Assembly: GCA_001564205.1 (NCBI GenBank)
Contig: LKMY01000157.1
Coordinates: 1 to 5,224, forward strand
Source of the DNA: Nanohaloarchaea archaeon PL-Br10_U2g5
Lineage (GTDB): Archaea > Halobacteriota > Halobacteria > Halobacteriales > Haloferacaceae
DNA length: 5,224 nt
Direction of reading: 5' to 3'
The notes below the pieces were generated by a model that worked only from the letters and a program-made list of their open reading frames with translations, was not told where the DNA came from and ran no database searches. A program made the translations under genes and the position numbers. This document shows, piece by piece, positions 1-4,534 of this stretch. Within the stretch, counting starts at the first letter, position 1. Each line of letters starts with the position of its first letter.

Positions 1-64
1 CGGTGAGGCGAAGACAACGGTGAGGCGAAGACAACGGTGAGGCGAAGACAACGGTGAGGCGAAG
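1..64. repeat. 17-bp tandem repeat, at least 3.8 copies
   Basis: The unit cggtgaggcgaagacaa occurs three times without a mismatch (1-17, 18-34, 35-51). A fourth copy keeps its first 13 bases (52-64) and then diverges. The array touches the left window edge, so the true copy number is unknown. Each unit holds a TGA, and 17 is not a multiple of three, so every plus-strand frame is stopped within 51 nt. The minus strand has no stop in the array, but I see no start or other coding sign there. It lies downstream of the 3' end of the nucleotidyltransferase gene. No function can be assigned. Confidence 0.93.
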
Positions 65-71
65 GCGATCC

Positions 72-90
72 GTGACCTCGGTCACTGACC
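72..90. repeat. Overlapping inverted GGTCA half-sites
   Basis: gtgacc (72-77) and ggtcac (80-85) form a perfect 6-bp inverted repeat with a 2-nt centre. The second arm also pairs with tgacc (86-90), giving ggtca-c-tgacc. The cluster begins 18 nt past the nucleotidyltransferase stop codon on the minus strand. It could be a weak hairpin at that transcript's 3' end or a protein-binding site. No T-tract follows on the minus strand, so a standard terminator is not supported. Confidence 0.45.
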
Positions 91-107
91 TACCGACGCT
101 AGCAGCC

Positions 108-1082
108 CTAGAAGTCGTTGCCGTCGGTGATCGAGGTGTACGATCCGATCAGCGCGCCGGAGAGAGTAACTCCTTCTAGCGTGGCACCTTCGTCGATCAC
201 GGAGTTCCTGATCTCGGAGTCAGTGATGGTCGCGTCCGGGAAGACGACCGCACGCTCGAGCGTCGAGTCGGTGACGGTCGCACCGGACATCACGTGGACG
301 ACGTCGCCGAGGTCAGATCCCTCGACGGTCGCGTCGTCGTCGACGAGCGTGCCGCCGTCGAGCGCGTACTCGACCGCGTCGAGATAGCTCTCGGCGGTCC
401 CGATATCAAACCACGCACCGTCGAAGGTGTACGCGTGGACCGGTCCACGGTCCTGTAACCACTGCATGAACCACCCCGGCTCGTCCGGGTTCTTCCCTTC
501 CTCGAGGTACGTCGCGAGGTCGGGCAGCGTCTCGGCGGGGAACGCGTAGCAGGCGATGGAGACGAGCGTCGTCTTCGGGTCGTCAGGTTTCTCTTGGAAA
601 TCAATGACTTCGTCGCCGTCGAGGTCGACGAGTCCGTAGGATTTTGCGCGCTCTCGGTCGCCGACGTCGTAGGCGGCCAGCGTCGGCGTCCCCTTCGCTT
701 CGAAGAAGTCGGCGAAGTCGCTCAGATCGAAGCTGATCATGTTGTCGCCGGCGACGACGATGAGGTCGTCGTCGACCCCCTCGCGCTCGACGAGCTGGGC
801 GAGCGCCCCGACGACGCCGAACTTCTCGTCTTCCTCGACAGTTTCTTCGACCGACAGAGTCGGCTTCTCGAACGGGCTCTCCGCGAGGTACTCCTCGAAC
901 GTGTCGGCGAAGCGCTCGTTCGTCGAGACGAACACCTCGTCGACGCGGTCGTCGGCTTCGAAATCCTCGAAGATCTCGTCGATGACGGTGTTCTCGCCGA
1001 CCGGCAGGAACATCTTCGGTCGGTGCTCGGTGATCGGCCAGAGCCTCGTCGCGTAGCCACCCGCGAGTACAACGGCTTTCAT
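108..1082 (-). CDS. Sugar-1-phosphate nucleotidyltransferase (NDP-sugar pyrophosphorylase)
   Basis: A 324-residue cytoplasmic enzyme of the family that joins an NTP and a sugar 1-phosphate into an NDP-sugar plus pyrophosphate. The N-terminal nucleotidyltransferase fold has the glycine-rich signature LAGGYATRLWP (6-16), RPKMFLPV (21-28) with the usual Lys23, AGDN (111-114) with the likely metal-binding Asp113, EKP (164-166) and WFDIGT (224-229). From about 245 to 318 the sequence turns into short hexapeptide-like repeats, consistent with a small C-terminal left-handed beta-helix. The start is fixed by MKAVVLAGG, the usual beginning of the family, and by a promoter-like element about 27 nt upstream. 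In haloarchaea such enzymes (for example AglF) feed S-layer N-glycosylation and other surface glycans, so a similar role is inferred. Base (dTTP or UTP) and sugar cannot be told from sequence. No glycosylation partner genes lie in the window. Confidence 0.9.
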   Translation of the reverse strand: MKAVVLAGGYATRLWPITEHRPKMFLPVGENTVIDEIFEDFEADDRVDEVFVSTNERFADTFEEYLAESPFEKPTLSVEETVEEDEKFGVVGALAQLVEREGVDDDLIVVAGDNMISFDLSDFADFFEAKGTPTLAAYDVGDRERAKSYGLVDLDGDEVIDFQEKPDDPKTTLVSIACYAFPAETLPDLATYLEEGKNPDEPGWFMQWLQDRGPVHAYTFDGAWFDIGTAESYLDAVEYALDGGTLVDDDATVEGSDLGDVVHVMSGATVTDSTLERAVVFPDATITDSEIRNSVIDEGATLEGVTLSGALIGSYTSITDGNDF

Positions 1083-1104
1083 ACCGGGATGATCTCACCC
1101 CGGT
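1083..1104 (-). promoter_or_regulatory. Inverted repeat between promoter and start of the nucleotidyltransferase gene
   Basis: accggg (1083-1088) and cccggt (1099-1104) are perfect reverse complements separated by 10 nt. The element ends directly against the ATG and lies just downstream of the TATA-like box, where a bound repressor would block initiation. It could equally be a chance repeat or a short 5' hairpin. Operator function is inferred from position only. Confidence 0.3.
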
Positions 1105-1106
1105 GG

Positions 1107-1117
1107 CATACTTCTTG
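1107..1117 (-). promoter_or_regulatory. Weak TATA/BRE-like promoter of the nucleotidyltransferase gene
   Basis: On the minus strand an AAGTATG-type stretch preceded by CAAGA is centred about 27 nt upstream of the ATG at 1082. That is the spacing expected for a leaderless haloarchaeal transcript. The match to the TATA consensus is poor. Cotranscription from the upstream DUF-type gene across the 98-nt gap is also possible. Confidence 0.4.
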
Positions 1118-1180
1118 CGTTCGTGTCAACGTCCGGATAGCGATGGAGACCGAGACGGCCGATTCGTTCGGGGGCCCGCT

Positions 1181-1477
1181 CTACCCGCTCAGCCGATCCG
1201 TATCGATGCTCACGCCCGGCGGCGTAACCACGAGAAATCCCCGAAAATGCATCAGCTCCCCGTCCATATCTTTGATCTCGCGGGCGAATCCGGCTGCCAG
1301 CTCGTTGAGGTCGCCGTCGATAGACAACACGAGGGTGTTGCCGTAGTCAACGCTGCGGATCCACTCGTCCGGCTCCGTGGTGCCGTCGAGGACGCCGAGG
1401 ACGACGTCGCCGGCGGCGGCGAGCGCCTCGTCCATCTGTTCTTCGGCGTCCCGCAGGTCGAGGTCCCAGTCACTCAT
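1181..1477 (-). CDS. Small haloarchaeal protein of unknown function (possibly DUF5779)
   Basis: A 98-residue acidic soluble protein beginning MSDWDLDLRDAEEQ. I recognise it as a haloarchaeal conserved hypothetical, and my recollection is DUF5779, but that name is unchecked. Predicted layout: a helix (about 8-22), a strand in DVVLGVLDGTT (24-34), a strand in NTLVLSIDGD (47-56), a helix (57-70), then a hydrophobic strand in LMHFRGFLVVTPP (75-87). There are no cysteines, signal peptide or membrane segment. The reading frame is open back to an ATG at 1534, but the 1477 ATG is preferred. A TTTT element lies 26-27 nt upstream of it on the minus strand, and the extra 19 residues read like translated intergenic DNA (WHLSARPNAFADASQPSG). 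It is divergent from the DsbA-like gene and codirectional with the nucleotidyltransferase. No function is assigned. Confidence 0.82.
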   Translation of the reverse strand: MSDWDLDLRDAEEQMDEALAAAGDVVLGVLDGTTEPDEWIRSVDYGNTLVLSIDGDLNELAAGFAREIKDMDGELMHFRGFLVVTPPGVSIDTDRLSG

Positions 1478-1498
1478 ACCGGACGGTTGCGAGGCGTC

Positions 1499-1508
1499 GG
1501 CAAAAGCG
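1499..1508 (-). promoter_or_regulatory. Promoter of the 98-residue unknown gene
   Basis: On the minus strand CGCTTTTGCC places a T-rich TATA-like core (1502-1505) 26-27 nt upstream of the ATG at 1477, right for a leaderless transcript. It decides the start codon: an ATG at 1534 would lie upstream of this promoter. Confidence 0.55.
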
Positions 1509-1555
1509 TTCGGGCGTGCGGATAGATGCCACACAGCAACGTTCTCGGTTCGGAT

Positions 1556-1565
1556 CGACGCGTCG
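1556..1565. promoter_or_regulatory. Perfect 10-bp palindrome in a divergent promoter region
   Basis: cgacgcgtcg is its own reverse complement. It ends about 11 nt upstream of the TATA element of the DsbA-like gene, inside the 128-nt gap between two divergent genes. It could bind a dimeric regulator. CG-rich palindromes also arise often by chance in DNA of this composition, so this is a weak call. Confidence 0.2.
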
Positions 1566-1575
1566 GTCGCGGTGC

Positions 1576-1583
1576 GGTTAAGT
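1576..1583 (+). promoter_or_regulatory. Promoter of the DsbA-like gene
   Basis: GGTTAAGT has its TTAA core at 1578-1581, centred 26-27 nt upstream of the ATG at 1606, as expected for a leaderless haloarchaeal mRNA. The alternative GTG at 1582 lies inside this element and so is very unlikely to be translated. Confidence 0.6.
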
Positions 1584-1605
1584 GGGTTCCGACCTGAAAA
1601 TCGGT

Positions 1606-2268
1606 ATGCATCACACGCGACGGTCTCTGCTCGCGGGCGCGGCGGCGGTCGGTATCGTCGGTGCGGCGGGGTGTCTCGGCGGCGACGGCGCCGATCCGGG
1701 AATCGATGCGGGCGACTACGACTGCGAACTCGAAGAGCCGACGTCGCCGGATCTGGACTACCGGCCCACGCTCGGCGACCCGGACGCCGACGTCGTCGTG
1801 CAGGCGTTCGAAGACTTCACGTGCGGCCACTGTGCGACGTACAAGCTGGACGAGTTTCCAGTCATCCGCGAGGAGTACATCGACACCGGCGACGTTCGGT
1901 ACGAACACTGGGACTTCCCGATTCCGGTCGACGAGACATGGGCCGTTCCCGTCGCCAGCGCGGCGCGTGGCGTCGGCGCCCGGGAAGGCGACGAGGCGTT
2001 CGCGACGTTCACTTCGACCGTCTACGAATCACACGGGAGTTACGATGAGCAGGCGATCGCCGAGGCAGCGGAGGCAGCCGACGCGGACCCCTGTGCGGCG
2101 TTGGCCGACGCGCAGTTCTCAGCGTATGAGGAGGCGTCGATGAGCGACAGAGACGAGGGTGAGTCGATGGGCGTTAGCGGGACGCCGACGATATTCGTGA
2201 ACGGTAGTGCGGTCGAGGACGGGTACGCTTCGGCGTCGGTCATCGCCGCCATCGACGACGCCTTATGA
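1606..2268 (+). CDS. Tat-exported lipoprotein, DsbA-like thiol-disulfide oxidoreductase
   Basis: A 220-residue thioredoxin-fold protein of the DsbA / Thioredoxin_4 type, expected to form or shuffle disulfide bonds in exported proteins. The N-terminus is a twin-arginine signal: HTRRSLL (3-9), a hydrophobic stretch, then a lipobox AAGC with Cys23 as the predicted lipidated residue. The mature protein should therefore be anchored outside the membrane. The redox motif CGHC is at 73-76 after the strand VVVQAFEDFT. The expected cis-proline loop is SGTPTIFVNG (191-200) with Pro194. Two further cysteines, Cys40 and Cys163, could form a structural pair. Length fits the family. The start is set at 1606 because it puts the Tat motif at the very N-terminus and sits 26-27 nt after TTAA; an upstream in-frame GTG at 1582 is rejected. 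It appears to be transcribed alone. Partner proteins are unknown. Confidence 0.9.
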   Translation: MHHTRRSLLAGAAAVGIVGAAGCLGGDGADPGIDAGDYDCELEEPTSPDLDYRPTLGDPDADVVVQAFEDFTCGHCATYKLDEFPVIREEYIDTGDVRYEHWDFPIPVDETWAVPVASAARGVGAREGDEAFATFTSTVYESHGSYDEQAIAEAAEAADADPCAALADAQFSAYEEASMSDRDEGESMGVSGTPTIFVNGSAVEDGYASASVIAAIDDAL

Positions 2269-2300
2269 ACGATCGTCGGTGGCGCGTCTACCGCCGCACG

Positions 2301-2341
2301 GACCGGCAGTCGCCTTCGATACCCTCGAGCGCCGGTCTTTT
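2301..2341 (+). terminator. Possible terminator after the DsbA-like gene, overlapping the next promoter
   Basis: gaccggc (2301-2307) and gccggtc (2331-2337) form a perfect 7-bp inverted repeat with a 23-nt loop, followed at once by TTTT (2338-2341). It lies 33 nt past the stop codon. Archaeal termination depends mainly on the U-tract, and this tract is short and also serves as the likely TATA element of the transporter gene. The assignment is tentative. Confidence 0.35.
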
Positions 2342-2343
2342 GA
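2336..2343 (+). promoter_or_regulatory. Promoter of the MFS transporter gene
   Basis: TCTTTTGA has its TTTTGA core at 2338-2343, centred about 27 nt upstream of the ATG at 2368, matching leaderless spacing. The bases before the ATG contain no Shine-Dalgarno sequence. Confidence 0.55.
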
Positions 2344-2367
2344 GCGTTCGACCTCTTCTGTGACGGG

Positions 2368-3621
2368 ATGACAACGCTCGACCGCGGGGACCGACGCCGG
2401 CTCGGGGCCGTCGTGCTCGCGGTGTTGATCTCGCAGGTGCTTTTATATCCGGGCGTGCCGAATCTCGTCGTCGCGCTGGGCGCGCCGGCCGGCATCGACG
2501 CCGGCATGTGGTTTCTCGTCGCTGAGTTCGCCGCGTTCGTCTCTTTTGCGGTCGTATGGGGCGCTGCGAGCGACGCGCTCGGGCGGCGCGTTCCGCTCAT
2601 CGTCGTTGGCGCGCTCGGTGGGGCGACCTGCTACATCGCGCTCGCAGCTGTCCCGATGTTGGGATTTGGATTCGAGGCCGCGCTGCTGGTCCGCGTCATC
2701 GGCGGCGCGTTCACTATCGGGGCGTTCTCGCTGGCGATCACCCTTCTGATGGACTTGCGCGGCGGACACGGCCGAAATATGGGCGTTGCAGGGCTCGCGA
2801 TCGGTCTCGGCGCGGCTGTCGGCTCCGTCGGCGGCGGCGTGCTCGCCGACGTGAACGTCTTCTACCCGGTGTACGCCGGGGCAGCAGTACTCGCGGTCGC
2901 TGCGCTGCTCGTGGTGACGGTTAGCGAGGAGGCGGCCGGCGATCGGGCGGACAGCAAGGAGGCGGCCGAAGAAAAATATCCGTCGGCCGCTGCCGGCTTT
3001 CGCGAGGCGTTGCTCCGGCTGCAGACGACGCCCGGCCTTGCCGTCCCGCTCGCGTTTGGGTTCGTGGACCGGCTTACGGCCGGCTTCTTCGCGCTCGTCG
3101 GAGTGTACTACTTTCAAGATCCCGAGACGTTTGGGCTCTCGTCGACCGTCGCGGGCGCAACGCTCGCGCTCTTTTTCGTCCCATTCGCGCTGCTGCAGGC
3201 GCCGCTCGGCACGCTGTCGGACCGGATCGGACGGTTCTATCCGATCGTCGGCGGCTCGCTGGCGTACGGTGTCGTCACGGTCGGCGTCGGCGTTGCACCG
3301 GTGTATCCGCTCGCTGCCGGCCTGATGGTACTCGTCGGTGTCTGCGGCGCACTGATGGCGCCCGCGACGATGGCACTCGTCACGGATCTCGCCGACCCGT
3401 CGGCCCGCGGTGCCGCGATGGGGCTATTCAACGTGTTCGGCTCGCTCGGCTTTCTCACGGGATTCCTCGTCGGTGGTCTCACGACGGAGGCGTTCGGATA
3501 CACGACCGCGTTCATCGTGGTCGGTGGCCTCGAGCTTGCCATCGCCGTCGCGCTGCTTCCCGCAGTGAAAACGATCGCACCTGACGGCGGGCCGCTCGGT
3601 AGGTCGGCTGCAGACGGATAG
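2368..3621 (+). CDS. Major facilitator superfamily (MFS) transporter
   Basis: A 417-residue inner-membrane carrier with about 12 hydrophobic segments (roughly 12-33, 46-66, 75-97, 102-128, 138-160, 165-186, 223-248, 259-281, 290-311, 312-340, 347-371, 378-401). MFS motif A appears in the loop between helices 2 and 3 as WGAASDALGRR (64-74), with its half-repeat between helices 8 and 9 as GTLSDRIGRF (281-290). Both support the 6+6 duplicated fold. Helix 5 carries a glycine-rich run, GLGAAVGSVGGG (146-157), resembling the antiporter motif C of drug-efflux members. The acidic loop at 187-210 joins the two halves. These features suggest proton-coupled export of a small molecule, but the substrate is not predictable. 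The start is supported by a TATA-like element about 27 nt upstream. It appears monocistronic, and no regulator is adjacent. Confidence 0.9.
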   Translation: MTTLDRGDRRRLGAVVLAVLISQVLLYPGVPNLVVALGAPAGIDAGMWFLVAEFAAFVSFAVVWGAASDALGRRVPLIVVGALGGATCYIALAAVPMLGFGFEAALLVRVIGGAFTIGAFSLAITLLMDLRGGHGRNMGVAGLAIGLGAAVGSVGGGVLADVNVFYPVYAGAAVLAVAALLVVTVSEEAAGDRADSKEAAEEKYPSAAAGFREALLRLQTTPGLAVPLAFGFVDRLTAGFFALVGVYYFQDPETFGLSSTVAGATLALFFVPFALLQAPLGTLSDRIGRFYPIVGGSLAYGVVTVGVGVAPVYPLAAGLMVLVGVCGALMAPATMALVTDLADPSARGAAMGLFNVFGSLGFLTGFLVGGLTTEAFGYTTAFIVVGGLELAIAVALLPAVKTIAPDGGPLGRSAADG

Positions 3622-3652
3622 CGTCCGAGCCGTCGCTCGGTCGCTCGGACGC
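3621..3652 (+). terminator. Strong hairpin at the end of the transporter gene
   Basis: gcgtccgagc (3621-3630) and gctcggacgc (3643-3652) make a perfect 10-bp inverted repeat with a 12-nt loop, starting on the last base of the TAG stop. A competing 6-bp stem with a 4-nt loop is possible: ccgagc (3625-3630) with gctcgg (3635-3640). This arises because tcgctcgg is directly repeated (3633-3640 and 3641-3648). A T5 tract follows 12 nt later (3665-3669). It is a good candidate for transcript 3'-end formation or stabilisation, but is not a classical hairpin directly followed by U's. Confidence 0.45.
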
Positions 3653-3663
3653 CCGAGTCGAGC

Positions 3664-3672
3664 CTTTTTAAG
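3664..3672 (+). promoter_or_regulatory. Promoter of tyrA
   Basis: CTTTTTAAG is the best TATA-like element in the window, centred about 32 nt upstream of the ATG at 3701. This predicts a start of transcription only a few bases before the ATG, giving a leaderless or nearly leaderless mRNA. The T5 tract could also serve as the 3'-end signal for the preceding transporter transcript. Confidence 0.65.
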
Positions 3673-3700
3673 CCTCGCGAGCCCTCCGATCGACCAACCG

Positions 3701-4474
3701 ATGGATCTACTCGTCGTCGGCGCTGGTGAGATCGGCCGGTGGATCGCCGATACGGTGTCGGCCGACGAGTCGCCGATCGACGCGACCGTGGCGTTCACCG
3801 ATCGCGACCCTGCTGTCGCTGCAGACGCCGCTGCCTCCCGCGAGGCGAAAACGGTCCGGGCCGACGCCGAAACGACCCACGACGCGGTGTGTCTCGCGGT
3901 GCCCATGTCCGCGGTCCCCGCGGCCGTCGAGCAGTACGCACCGCGGGCAGAACGGGCGATGTTCGACGTTTCCGGGGAGATGACGGCGGCAATTACGGCG
4001 ATGCGAGAGCACGTGTCCGACCTCGAGCGCGCGAGCTACCACCCGCTGTTCGCCCCCCCGCGTATCCCCGGTAACGTCGCCGTCGTCGGTGACGCCGAGG
4101 GGCCGGTAATCGGCGCAATCTCGGCTGCGATCGAGGCCGGCGGCAACGACGTGTTCGAGACCACGTCTGCAGAACACGACGCGGCGATGGAGACGGTGCA
4201 GGCCGGTGCGCACGCGGCCGTGCTCGCGTGGCGACTCGCAGGCGACGACGTGCGAGAGGAGTTCCACACGCCTGTGTCGGCCGCGCTCGATGAGATCGCC
4301 GACACCGTCACCGAGGGATCGCCCGCCGTGTATGCCGAAATCCAGCGCGCCTTCGACGGCGCCGACGACGTCGCCGCGGCGGCCCGTGAGATCGCCGACG
4401 CCGATTCGGAGGCGTTCACGGCGCTGTACGAGGAGGCTCGTGGCGCACGCGACGGTCGAGAGCGACACGAGTGA
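3701..4474 (+). CDS. tyrA: Prephenate dehydrogenase-like protein (TyrA)
   Basis: A 257-residue cytoplasmic oxidoreductase predicted to convert prephenate to 4-hydroxyphenylpyruvate, the step leading to tyrosine. The N-terminal Rossmann fold shows VVGAGEIGRW (5-14) with the GxGxxG motif. FTDRDP (32-37), with Asp34 after the second strand, favours NAD over NADP. CLAVPMSAVPAAV (64-76) and YHPLFAPP (113-120) match TyrA blocks; His114 corresponds to the histidine of the family's HPM(A/F)G motif. The C-terminal helical half has AEHDAAMETVQAGAHAAV (157-174), also typical. It is shorter than most bacterial TyrA proteins and has no chorismate mutase or ACT domain. The usual GSVK motif reads DVSGEM (89-94), and I do not see the Arg expected shortly before the SPAVYAEI block (207-214). 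Arogenate as substrate is therefore an alternative. The start follows a good promoter; the Rsm22 gene follows after 60 nt. Confidence 0.85.
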   Translation: MDLLVVGAGEIGRWIADTVSADESPIDATVAFTDRDPAVAADAAASREAKTVRADAETTHDAVCLAVPMSAVPAAVEQYAPRAERAMFDVSGEMTAAITAMREHVSDLERASYHPLFAPPRIPGNVAVVGDAEGPVIGAISAAIEAGGNDVFETTSAEHDAAMETVQAGAHAAVLAWRLAGDDVREEFHTPVSAALDEIADTVTEGSPAVYAEIQRAFDGADDVAAAAREIADADSEAFTALYEEARGARDGRERHE

Positions 4475-4534
4475 GCCCTTGCGGCGACCGGGCCGTCCGC
4501 GAGTGACACGAGCGATACCCCAAGCGAATTAGTT

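Noticed and set aside
1..64. CRISPR array
   Set aside because: The 17-bp units are directly adjacent with no spacers and no cas gene is in the window.
594..1346. Long plus-strand frame opposite the nucleotidyltransferase and the unknown gene
   Set aside because: It spans two well-supported minus-strand genes and their intergenic gap, and has no recognisable domain. Long antisense frames are expected at this GC content.
1478..1534. N-terminal extension of the unknown gene to an ATG at 1534
   Set aside because: The promoter-like TTTT lies within the extension, and the added residues look like translated intergenic sequence.
1582..1605. GTG start giving the DsbA-like protein eight more residues
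   Set aside because: It overlaps the TATA element and would push the Tat motif inward without benefit.
2443..3117. 224-residue minus-strand frame inside the transporter gene
   Set aside because: It is antisense to clear MFS motifs, has an Arg/Glu-rich composition with no family features, and no promoter.
3707..4468. 253-residue minus-strand frame covering tyrA
   Set aside because: It mirrors the tyrA codons; the plus strand carries the Rossmann and HPLF motifs, so this is a shadow.
4463..4515. Imperfect direct repeat (cgacacgagtga and tgacacgagcga) around the tyrA stop
   Set aside because: Ten of twelve bases match, but the repeat is short, partly coding and in low-complexity GC-rich sequence. 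It is not a convincing attachment site or duplication.
4472..4534. Possible TyrA-Rsm22 fusion interrupted by one TGA
   Set aside because: The two genes share a frame and the gap has no other stop, but TyrA ends at a normal length, the Rsm22-like protein begins normally at ATG 4535, and the 20 gap codons look non-coding.
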